From assembly GCA_003574885.1 (NCBI GenBank), contig PJFC01000003.1, forward strand, positions 372,001-436,000: DNA of 64,000 nucleotides, read 5' to 3'. A model generated the notes under the pieces. The model was not told the DNA's origin. It was given only the letters and a program-made list of their open reading frames with translations, and searched no databases. The DNA comes from Geobacter sp. (GTDB lineage: Bacteria; Desulfobacterota; Desulfuromonadia; Geobacterales; Geobacteraceae). The position numbers and the translations under genes are program-made. Positions 1 to 6,695 of this stretch are shown one piece after another (positions within the stretch are counted from its first letter, which is position 1; each line of letters starts with the position of its first letter).

Positions 1-1
1 G

Positions 2-469
2 ATAGGCGGCGGTCTGTTTCGTAGTGCCGGGGGTTGGAGCGCAATCAGGTCGGCACAATCTGCTGGAATCTTCCTGAAAAGTGACGAGCGTATTCTAGGT
101 GATGGCGATTTTGTAGAAAGAGTTTTGGGGGCAGCTGACGAGGAAATGGAAAGAAAGTCGCGGTACCGGCAACTTGGATTTGATCTTGAAAAGTTATCAG
201 CCCTTGTTGGAGAGATTCTCGGCATCGATTCAGCCGATGTCGAGACCCCGGGGAGACAACCCCGCCGTGTCCAGGCTCGTGACCTTTTCTGTTATTGGGC
301 TGTCAGGGAACTAGGGATCTCTGCGACAACCTTGGCCAGACGTTTTGGCCTGACTCAGCCAGCTGTCAGTATGTCAGTGGGCCGCGGAGAAAAGTTTGTT
401 GCCGAAAAAGGATTGCTTCTTGAGGAACATGTCAGGAGACAAAAGTCGGACAGCACGAGTAATTTATAA
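2..469 (+). CDS. RAYT-like (REP-associated tyrosine) transposase, C-terminal part, cut by window edge
   Basis: The reading frame is open from base 2, so the start lies left of the window. The visible part reads GGLFRSAGGWSAIRSAQ, then FLKSDERILGDGDFVE and AADEEMERKSRYRQLGFDLEKL cut short here. A DnaA-C-terminal-like helix-turn-helix follows (RDLFCYWAVRELGISATTLA, then RRFGLTQPAVSMSVGRG). This tail is typical of Y1_Tnp/RAYT transposases in Geobacter genomes; the catalytic HUH and Tyr motifs would be upstream and are not seen. Family assignment is from memory. The stop TAA is at 467-469 and the same frame continues open into a TPR remnant. Confidence 0.72.
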   Translation: MGGGLFRSAGGWSAIRSAQSAGIFLKSDERILGDGDFVERVLGAADEEMERKSRYRQLGFDLEKLSALVGEILGIDSADVETPGRQPRRVQARDLFCYWAVRELGISATTLARRFGLTQPAVSMSVGRGEKFVAEKGLLLEEHVRRQKSDSTSNL

Positions 470-496
470 ATTTATGGGCGTCCCCATAGGTCCTCC

Positions 497-646
497 ACAG
501 ATTACGTATTCCAATGCATCGGACATTCTTACGCCATGCTTGGTCTGAATGATAAGGCTTTGAAAGCATATCGAGAAGCTCAACTGCTGAATCCTGCAGA
601 TGAGGAAATAGCAAAGGAAGTTAAGAGACTAAGCGCTAGCTGCTAA
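497..646 (+). pseudogene. 3' remnant of a TPR-protein gene
   Basis: Directly after the RAYT stop, and in the same frame, the translation gives FQCIGHSYAMLGLNDKALKA followed by YREAQLLNPADEEIAKEV and a stop at 644-646. This has the spacing of one TPR repeat (GxxYxxLGxxxxAxxxYxxAxxLNP). No plausible start codon or ribosome-binding site precedes it, and it is far too short for a TPR protein. The stop overlaps the first attC core, so it is probably the tail of a cassette gene whose front was replaced by the RAYT segment. Confidence 0.45.
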
Positions 647-710
647 CCATCGGCGGCAGACGGTCGGCGCGATAAGGCCGCGCCGCCGCTGGCGCCTCAC
701 TGCGTTGGGT
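641..710 (+). repeat. attC site 1
   Basis: The site starts TGCTAAC (one mismatch to RYYYAAC) and ends GTTGGGT, a perfect GTTRRRY. Inner arms include CGGCGGC against GCCGCCG. The TPR remnant stops inside its first core. Confidence 0.65.
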
Positions 711-726
711 GAATAAAAGAGGAAGA

Positions 727-1179
727 ATGACAAAGAACCGATTCATAGCAGTCGCAGCATTTCTTGCTGTCCATTCTGCCGTAATTGCCGGGGACGTCCT
801 TCGCACCGGAGAAATCTCACGTTTTTCCCCGCAAGGGTTCAGTGCCCTCACAACGCACATCATTTCCTTCCTTTGCCTCTCGCTTCTGGTTTTGACCATA
901 AAACAAAAATTATGGCGAGTCGGCGGGGTACTGGCGGCGTTATCTGCATTGCTTCGCTCCTGCACCACGAGCTTCCCAGAACAGAAAATAATCTTTGGAA
1001 TTATAACGCTAATAGTCAGCTTCGGTTCAATAGCCGCACTCTTCGCTTCGTGGCGGCTTGAGACATTTGATATGTGTTGGTGGGAGCGGAGCGGCCAGAA
1101 AAATACCATGAAACCCATTCTCATACTCCTTGTCGCACTCGGAGTAGTGGCAATATTCCTATACTGGGGAAGACCGTAA
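727..1179 (+). CDS. Cassette 1: hypothetical membrane protein
   Basis: This 150-residue protein is of unknown family. About four hydrophobic segments are visible: residues 5-22, 43-60, 90-112 and 134-147, the last just before a short C-terminal end GRP. The first may be a signal anchor (FIAVAAFLAVHSAVIAG). ATG 727 follows AGAGGAAG closely; an in-frame GTG at 709 lies within the attC core and lacks a ribosome-binding site, so 727 is preferred. It is the sole gene between attC 1 and 2, as usual for a cassette. Expression would depend on an upstream promoter, since none is evident in the short gap. Confidence 0.65.
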   Translation: MTKNRFIAVAAFLAVHSAVIAGDVLRTGEISRFSPQGFSALTTHIISFLCLSLLVLTIKQKLWRVGGVLAALSALLRSCTTSFPEQKIIFGIITLIVSFGSIAALFASWRLETFDMCWWERSGQKNTMKPILILLVALGVVAIFLYWGRP

Positions 1180-1182
1180 GGC

Positions 1183-1256
1183 ACCCAACCAGGGCCTTGG
1201 ACGCCGACCGGGGCTGAGAAACGCCCCGGTGCGGGTCAAGGCCCGATCTGTTATGC
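1183..1256 (+). repeat. attC site 2
   Basis: This is the clearest of the four sites. The cores are ACCCAAC and GTTATGC. The outer arms are GGGCCTTGG against TCAAGGCCC with an unpaired base, and the inner arms are ACCGGGGC against GCCCCGGT around TGAGAAAC. Extrahelical bases and an unpaired loop are hallmarks of folded attC. Confidence 0.8.
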
Positions 1257-1269
1257 AAGGAAACGGAAA

Positions 1270-1662
1270 ATGATTAAAAACGAAATGACAAGAGGCAGAT
1301 TTGTAGTGATCGGAGTTGTTGTTGTCTCGCTGTGCTTAATTTTTTATTCATGGCGAGGACTCGTTCAGAGTGGCGAGATTACAGCGATGATGGCAATGGT
1401 TATCGCCTATGCTGGTCTGCTCCCTTTCATTATCGGATTTATAGTTCAGTTGGTATTTCTGAAGAGAGCTATTCCATCATATGCAGCTTGGGCACTAGCA
1501 TTGGCTGTGGTTGTCCTTCAATGGATGATCTCAGGAAAAGCACCTCTTATGGTTATGGAACAAGGAGCTATTAGCATAGTGGTCTCTTTGATAATCACGG
1601 GTATGTTTGTAAATTTGGGACTGAAAGCCACGCGTGCCTTTTTTAAAAGAAAAGTGAACTGA
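1270..1662 (+). CDS. Cassette 2: hypothetical four-helix membrane protein
   Basis: A 130-residue, very hydrophobic protein with predicted helices near residues 11-30, 38-62, 70-87 and 98-118, and a basic C-terminus (KATRAFFKRKVN). The start ATG follows AAGGAAACGG, an acceptable ribosome-binding site beginning right at the attC 2 core. I do not recognise the family. Its size and topology are common among cassette-borne membrane proteins, but no function can be inferred. Confidence 0.65.
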   Translation: MIKNEMTRGRFVVIGVVVVSLCLIFYSWRGLVQSGEITAMMAMVIAYAGLLPFIIGFIVQLVFLKRAIPSYAAWALALAVVVLQWMISGKAPLMVMEQGAISIVVSLIITGMFVNLGLKATRAFFKRKVN

Positions 1663-1699
1663 CAGGCAAAATGGGAACTTCTCTGAGGAAGAAAAAAAT

Positions 1700-1769
1700 G
1701 CATAACATGCGCTTAGACCGTGACCGGGCGATAAAGCTGCCCGTCAGGTCAAGCGCAGGCCCGTTAGGC
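1700..1769 (+). repeat. attC site 3
   Basis: The cores are GCATAAC (one mismatch) and GTTAGGC (perfect). The arms TGCGCTTAGACC against GGTCAAGCGCA pair with one unpaired A, and the inner arms TGACCGGGC against GCCCGTCA pair with one bulge. Confidence 0.75.
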
Positions 1770-1779
1770 GTCAAGAAAA

Positions 1780-2418
1780 ATGAAAATGAAAATACAAACA
1801 GAAGAAACTGAGATTAAATGGAGTTGGATGGTGTCAGACGGCGGGAATATTGTCGCCGATGACAACTGCCGCAGAATTGAGTGGCTCACAGCAACTGTCC
1901 TCAAAAAAATTTGCTCCGACTACAGTGGGTGGGAGACTTTATATCAAAATCCTGAAGACGGTCGCTACTGGGAACTCACCTATCCTGAAAGTGGCTACCA
2001 TGGTGGCGGCCCACCAAGCTTGCGAAATATCACCGGAGAAATGGCGACAACAAAATACAAAATGAGCGAGGATATTAAGGTCGGCAACCAGAACGTTAGA
2101 CAAGAAAAAATGAAAGAAATCGAGATCGAAGAAATCAAAATCGATGAAGAGAATCGACTTTTAGTTCGTCCTAAGATCAGTCCCGATTACAGCTATGAGT
2201 ACATCTATCGTGATGCATCGGGAATAACATGGATTAACAAAGCGCGATCCCTTGCGGCACGAGAGCCGGAGAAGTGGAATCACTTTGACTTGTTCAAGCA
2301 GATCATTGCAGCAGTCCAGAGTGAATATGGCGACTTCCTTCAAGTTTCAGTCGATACAAGATGGGTTAATATTCCAACCGCTCTAGCAACTCAAATAAGG
2401 GAGTGGAAACGGAGCTGA
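1780..2418 (+). CDS. Cassette 3: Imm27-like immunity protein with extra C-terminal domain
   Basis: 212 residues. The N-terminal part contains RIEWLTATVL and, near residues 46-79, SGWETLYQNPEDGRYWELTY followed by PESGYHGGGPPSL. This matches my memory of Immunity protein 27, whose members neutralise contact-dependent or polymorphic toxins. Residues from about 115 form a second domain (EEIKIDEENRLLVRPK, FDLFKQIIAAVQSEYG) that also resembles small immunity-type proteins but that I cannot name. No signal peptide, so it is probably cytoplasmic. Start ATG 1780 lies 11 bp after the attC 3 core; ATG 1786 is an alternative. No cognate toxin is nearby, so it may act as an orphan immunity gene. Confidence 0.7.
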   Translation: MKMKIQTEETEIKWSWMVSDGGNIVADDNCRRIEWLTATVLKKICSDYSGWETLYQNPEDGRYWELTYPESGYHGGGPPSLRNITGEMATTKYKMSEDIKVGNQNVRQEKMKEIEIEEIKIDEENRLLVRPKISPDYSYEYIYRDASGITWINKARSLAAREPEKWNHFDLFKQIIAAVQSEYGDFLQVSVDTRWVNIPTALATQIREWKRS

Positions 2419-2424
2419 CACGCC

Positions 2425-2491
2425 TAATAACGGCGCAGACACAGACGCGGCAAAAAAGCCGCCGCGCTGGTCACGCCGCGACACGTTGGCA
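2425..2491 (+). repeat. attC site 4 (terminal)
   Basis: The cores are TAATAAC and GTTGGCA, each deviating from consensus. The palindrome is weaker, with CGCGGC and GCCGCCGCG around AAAAAA. It follows the cassette 3 stop by 6 bp and ends 3 bp before the fadL stop on the other strand. Confidence 0.6.
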
Positions 2492-2494
2492 GTA

Positions 2495-3754
2495 TCAGAA
2501 CGCATACCCTGCACTCAACCCCACCATATGGATGTCGGAACCGTAGATGCCGTTGGCAGCTCCGGCCGGTGCCCCGAGGGAATTGACCTTGGCCCGGTCG
2601 TGCAGCACCTGGTAGGCGTAACTCAGGGCAAATTTGAATTTCCGGTACGAGAGCTCCGTTCCCAGACTGTAGACATCGGTAACCGAATCGGGGATCGTGG
2701 GATCGAATGTGGAATCGGGAACCGGACTGTCCCCATGGAGATACCCCGCCAGCAGGGCAACGGCAGGATTCACCTGGTACCTCGCCCCCACATTGTAAGA
2801 AAAAACATCCTTCCAGTTTCTCGGCGTAACGTCAGACCGCCCATTTGCCAGGTCTATCTTCAGTTGATCGAAGGATGACCACCCTTCCCACCGCACCCCC
2901 GCTTCCAGGGTCAGGGGAGCAAACCCCTTGTAGGCGATGCCCGCCAGTACCTGCTGGGGAAGGGTCAGGTCGGCTGAGCCACGACTGTTCTGCAGCAGTG
3001 CCACAACCGATGGAGGAGAACCGGCAGGAACCGTAAAGGTCGCGTCCCCCTCGACCTTAACTTTGACCTCGCTTCGGTAGGATGCACCGAAGGAAAATCC
3101 TTCAGGAAGATCGAGGAGAACACCGACGTTGTAACCAACGCCATTCCCGTCCCCCTTGAATTTCTGCCCGGCATCGGGAAGCCCTGCCGCAGCCAGGCTC
3201 CTCTTCTTTTCCAGGGTCGCGTCAAGCAGGATAAGATCGACCCCCGCGGCAAGCGTAAGGATAGGGAACACCTTGTAGGAAACTACCGGGTTGATGTTGA
3301 AGGTCTGCAGTTCCGAGTTGGTGCTTATATACCGCCCCTCCCAGCTGTCTCCCCATTTTGTTCCCAGACCGAAGGGGCTGAAGACCCCGAGACCGGCACT
3401 GAGGTTATCAGTGACTGCGTGGGTGATATAGAGAGTGCTGGGGAAGAACAGCTTGTTGTCGGCCTCGGTCGTTATCCCATTCAGGGAGCTCGTATAGCTG
3501 CGGGAGGGGGTCATGAGGACAGTCCCAACCATAACCTGGGTACCGGGAAGGGTATTGATCAGAGCAGGGTTGTAGAAAACCGCCGATGCATCGCTGGTAT
3601 GGGCGATAACAGCATTCCCCTGCCCCAGGGCTGAAGCACCCTGGGTAAACAGGGCAAAGCCCGAGCCGAAGACAATCGTCGCCGGGCACAAAACCATAAC
3701 AAGCAGCAGGGCAATTAATGACTTCTTCCAGCGCGGCACTACAAAACACAGCAT
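2495..3754 (-). CDS. FadL/OmpP1-family outer-membrane transporter
   Basis: This predicted outer-membrane beta-barrel of 419 residues takes up long-chain fatty acids or other hydrophobic compounds. After a cleavable signal (KKSLIALLLVMVLCPATIVFG) comes the FadL-family N-terminus SGFALFTQGASALGQGNAVI and then SDASAVFYNPALI, the conserved N-terminal hatch. The rest alternates as barrel strands and ends in GYAF, with a C-terminal Phe as in outer-membrane proteins. ATG 3754 is chosen because GGGGGAAG precedes it by 5 bp; an ATG 15 bp upstream overlaps that site. The gene stands alone and its stop abuts attC 4; it appears complete. Confidence 0.9.
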   Translation of the reverse strand: MLCFVVPRWKKSLIALLLVMVLCPATIVFGSGFALFTQGASALGQGNAVIAHTSDASAVFYNPALINTLPGTQVMVGTVLMTPSRSYTSSLNGITTEADNKLFFPSTLYITHAVTDNLSAGLGVFSPFGLGTKWGDSWEGRYISTNSELQTFNINPVVSYKVFPILTLAAGVDLILLDATLEKKRSLAAAGLPDAGQKFKGDGNGVGYNVGVLLDLPEGFSFGASYRSEVKVKVEGDATFTVPAGSPPSVVALLQNSRGSADLTLPQQVLAGIAYKGFAPLTLEAGVRWEGWSSFDQLKIDLANGRSDVTPRNWKDVFSYNVGARYQVNPAVALLAGYLHGDSPVPDSTFDPTIPDSVTDVYSLGTELSYRKFKFALSYAYQVLHDRAKVNSLGAPAGAANGIYGSDIHMVGLSAGYAF

Positions 3755-3833
3755 AGACGCTTCCCCCATGTATCAGCTTGATCTCCAAATGTCTCAGAAC
3801 AATTAACCGTAGGCCAGTGAAGGCCATTAATCG

Positions 3834-3862
3834 TTGCCATATTGCGCGGCTGATGGTATATA
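3834..3862 (+). promoter_or_regulatory. Sigma-70-like promoter for the methyltransferase gene
   Basis: TTGCCA at 3834-3839 and TATATA at 3857-3862 are separated by 17 bp. A perfect 14-bp palindrome (CCTGCGGCCGCAGG) lies just downstream, around 3871-3884. Confidence 0.5.
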
Positions 3863-3929
3863 GTGTCGGCCTGCGGCCGCAGGAGCTTGAATACGGCGCA
3901 GATATCACAACCCGGACAAAGGAACAGGG

Positions 3930-4736
3930 ATGTCGGAAAAAGAATACTTGATGGAAAGTACCGACGAAGTCATTCGTCTTGACCTGAAGACCGATAACGA
4001 AGTCACCGGGAGACAGGCCCTCTGGGCCGGAATCCGGCCAGGCATGCGGGTTGCCGATATCGGCTGTGGCTCGGGGAAAACCACCTCTAAGTTATTTGAA
4101 CTCGTTCAACCGGGAGGCTCTGCTCTGGGGATCGACATCGCCCCCCAGCGGGTCTCCTATGCCCAAGCCAATTACGGCCAGGCCGGCCTGGAATACGTCT
4201 GTGGCGACGCACAGAAGCCCCTCGATGACCTCGGAGACTTCGATTTCGTCTGGGTCCGTTTTCTCCTGGAGTATTACCGCACCGGCAGCAGCGAAATGGT
4301 AGCCACCATCTCCCGGCTCGTGAAGCCAGGCGGCATCCTCTGCCTCACCGACCTTGACCACAACTGCCTGAGCCACTATGGGCTTTCATCCCGCATGGAA
4401 CAAGCAATCCGGGAAATAATGAGCGGACTGGAGGAAAAGGCCAATTTCGACCCCTACGCGGGACGTAAGCTCTACTCCTACCTCTATGACCTCGGCTTCG
4501 AGGATATCGACGTCAAGGTCGCCGGCCATCACGTGATCTACGGCGACCTCAAGGACAGCGATGCGTTCAACTGGCTGAAAAAGGTCGAAGTCGCCCCCCA
4601 GAAAATAGGCTACCAGTTCAGTGGCTACGAAAACGGCTACGATGAGTTCCTGGCGGAATTCCGGGAGTTCTTCCACAACCCGCGAAGGTTTACCTATTCC
4701 CCCATCATCTCTTGCCGGGGGAGAAAACCCGTCTGA
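3930..4736 (+). CDS. Class I SAM-dependent methyltransferase
   Basis: 268 residues with a Rossmann-like methyltransferase fold. Motif I is VADIGCGSGKTTSKL (about residue 41), the acidic binding loop is ALGIDIAPQRVSYA, motif II-like CGDAQKPL and DFDFVWVRFLLEY follow, and the post-motif is LVKPGGILCLTDLDHN. The C-terminal 100 residues are family-specific and I cannot name the substrate. ATG 3930 follows AAGGAACAGGG. Its stop codon ends at 4736 and the convergent HD-GYP gene ends at 4737, so the genes meet with no spacer and no separate terminator is visible. Confidence 0.85.
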   Translation: MSEKEYLMESTDEVIRLDLKTDNEVTGRQALWAGIRPGMRVADIGCGSGKTTSKLFELVQPGGSALGIDIAPQRVSYAQANYGQAGLEYVCGDAQKPLDDLGDFDFVWVRFLLEYYRTGSSEMVATISRLVKPGGILCLTDLDHNCLSHYGLSSRMEQAIREIMSGLEEKANFDPYAGRKLYSYLYDLGFEDIDVKVAGHHVIYGDLKDSDAFNWLKKVEVAPQKIGYQFSGYENGYDEFLAEFREFFHNPRRFTYSPIISCRGRKPV

Positions 4737-6665
4737 TCATTTCCACGAAACTGCCTGGGGAGTGTCGCAGGCATACGTCTTATTGTAATAGCTGATCAAT
4801 GCTTCCACCAGACGGCGATCGAAGTGCCTGCCACCCCCCTCCCGCAACAGATGGAAAGCCTCCTCGATGGTCATGGGGTCTCGGTAATGGCGCTTGGCGG
4901 TGATCGCTTCAAAGAAGTCCGCCACGGCAATTATCCTGGCACCCAGCGGAATCGCCTTCCCCTTGAGCCCGTTGGGATAACCACTCCCGTCGATTTTCTC
5001 ATGGTGGGAACCTGCTATTTCCGGAACCATGCTGAAAACCCCCTCGAAGCTGACCTGCTCAAGAATCTCCCTGGTCTTGGATGAGTGGGCCTTGACGATC
5101 TCGTACTCATCATCGGTCAGTATGCCGTTCTTCTTGAGAATGGCATCGGGTACCCCAATCTTGCCATAATCATGAAGAAGCGCAGACACCCGGATCACCT
5201 CCCGGTGTTCACCTGAAAGCCCCAATTCGGAACAGATGCCGATCGCATATTCGGTCACCTTCTCGGAATGGCCGGCGGTCAGGGGATCGCGGGCGTCGAT
5301 GCTGGCTGCCATAACCTTCAGGATCGACCGGAACTGCCGTCCACGAGCGTCAATCAGATCAGCATTACGGATGCTGATGCCGATCACCGGCGCTATGCCC
5401 ATGAGAAGGCTCATGTCGCTCTGCAAAAGCGGTCGCTTGGACTTGAGATGGTCAACGGCCAGAATGCCCAGCTTTTCATCCTCACAGATAATCGGACAAC
5501 AGATAAACGACTGGGAGCCGAGCTTGTTGACAAAAGCCAGGCTGTGGGGGGAAAGATCCCCTTCGATTTCGTTCACGTCGTTGATCAGAAGCGGTCTCTG
5601 CTCCCGCAACGCCACCACGAACGCACCTCTCGACTCCGGCCGGTTCAGGTGAAAGGAAGTTTTTTTCAGCAGAGCGAAATGCTCGTCGTTGTAACCGAAC
5701 CCCGCCCGAAATACCAGCTTGTCCTTATCACGGTTCGTCAGCAGGATCATACCCCGATCGTAATCGAGCCGCTTTTCCAGGATCTGCACCACGTTCGCAA
5801 GAATGTCGTCGATATTGGTCTGCCTGCTGATAGCCTGCCCCACCTCATTGGCCATGAGGGCATTGTTGTAGTTCATGTTGATCTGCTCGAGGAGCTGATC
5901 ACTTGAGTTCCAGAGATTGTCCAGGCTTGTCTTCATCTCATTTTTCTCTATGAGTTCGGCAATGAGAGTCAGAAGCAGGACAACAACAACTGAAAATGGC
6001 AGGAGTATTTGAACAACAGACCAGACATTAACGAACAGAGTGATAACAATCGTGAACGAAAGAAGCAGCACTACTATGTTTCTGGCACGAAACCATGTAG
6101 AAGAAACATTTTTCTTCCAATTAATTATATAGCGACAAACCTTGTCACCTTTAAAAATACATTCAGGATGTTCGATATGGGGAATTTCGTGCTTGAATAT
6201 TATTGACGCTGCTTCAAGAAATCCGGTTCTGTTGGCACACTGAAACGGTTCTTCCCTTACATCCTCAAAGGGAGTGGCCGTCACTTCAATCTTGTCACCG
6301 TCTATTTTGCGCGACTCATAGCGGGAAGACCGGGTGAACTTGGTGGATGCTTTGCCAAACATTTCGTATGCCTTGGAAGGCCCAACCAATCCGAGTATAT
6401 ATTGGCGCATCACCCCGATTGCTTCGGGAGAAGCTGCGTACCGGCCCGCTTCACGGGCAATATCCGCATTGCCGGTCAACTTCCGTAACCGCTCATGAAA
6501 GAAATTAATCTGTTCCTGGGTGAACCAGTGCCCCTGATCGGCCACTTCGTAGGGTTTCATACCAGCATAGTTCAGCAAATCACCGATATTGATATAGCTG
6601 TACTTCCGCTTGATCAGCTTGATGTACGTATCGATGATACGGCTGTTGTACAAGGGTTTGGACAT
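4737..6665 (-). CDS. V4R-like sensor, transmembrane, GAF and HD-GYP phosphodiesterase
   Basis: A 642-residue signalling protein expected to hydrolyse a cyclic dinucleotide. Domains in order: an N-terminal V4R/haem-NO-binding-like region ending in IEHPECIFKGDKVCRYIINW (about residue 190); two membrane helices (IVVLLLSFTIVITLFVNVW and LPFSVVVVLLLTLIAELI); a GAF domain; and a complete HD-GYP domain with HSEKVTEYAIGI, HDYGKIG, HHEKIDGSGYP and ARIIAVADFFEAIT. Metal-binding His and Asp residues appear intact. ATG 6665 follows AAAGGA by 8 bp; the longer reading needs a TTG. It lies 30 bp after the PilZ gene and is probably cotranscribed with it. Confidence 0.88.
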   Translation of the reverse strand: MSKPLYNSRIIDTYIKLIKRKYSYINIGDLLNYAGMKPYEVADQGHWFTQEQINFFHERLRKLTGNADIAREAGRYAASPEAIGVMRQYILGLVGPSKAYEMFGKASTKFTRSSRYESRKIDGDKIEVTATPFEDVREEPFQCANRTGFLEAASIIFKHEIPHIEHPECIFKGDKVCRYIINWKKNVSSTWFRARNIVVLLLSFTIVITLFVNVWSVVQILLPFSVVVVLLLTLIAELIEKNEMKTSLDNLWNSSDQLLEQINMNYNNALMANEVGQAISRQTNIDDILANVVQILEKRLDYDRGMILLTNRDKDKLVFRAGFGYNDEHFALLKKTSFHLNRPESRGAFVVALREQRPLLINDVNEIEGDLSPHSLAFVNKLGSQSFICCPIICEDEKLGILAVDHLKSKRPLLQSDMSLLMGIAPVIGISIRNADLIDARGRQFRSILKVMAASIDARDPLTAGHSEKVTEYAIGICSELGLSGEHREVIRVSALLHDYGKIGVPDAILKKNGILTDDEYEIVKAHSSKTREILEQVSFEGVFSMVPEIAGSHHEKIDGSGYPNGLKGKAIPLGARIIAVADFFEAITAKRHYRDPMTIEEAFHLLREGGGRHFDRRLVEALISYYNKTYACDTPQAVSWK

Positions 6666-6695
6666 GGGTGGCATCCTTTGACTCAAGGACCTGCA

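Larger units (their letters stand above)
641..2491 (+). mobile_element. Integron gene-cassette array (four attC sites, three complete cassettes)
   Basis: Four regularly spaced imperfect palindromes begin with an RYYYAAC-like core and end with a GTTRRRY-like core. They lie at 641-710, 1183-1256, 1700-1769 and 2425-2491, and each interval holds one plus-strand gene starting 10-20 bp after a core. That is the layout of integron cassettes. Predicted cassettes (recombination after the G of GTTRRRY) are about 705-1250, 1251-1763 and 1764-2485. No integrase is in the window; given the gene direction it would lie to the left, or this is an integrase-less (CALIN) array. The last site abuts the fadL stop codon, so the array joins chromosomal DNA there. 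Confidence 0.8.

Noticed and set aside
636-1184. 182-codon minus-strand frame opposite cassette 1
   Set aside because: It covers attC 1 and runs against cassette gene direction; no start signal.
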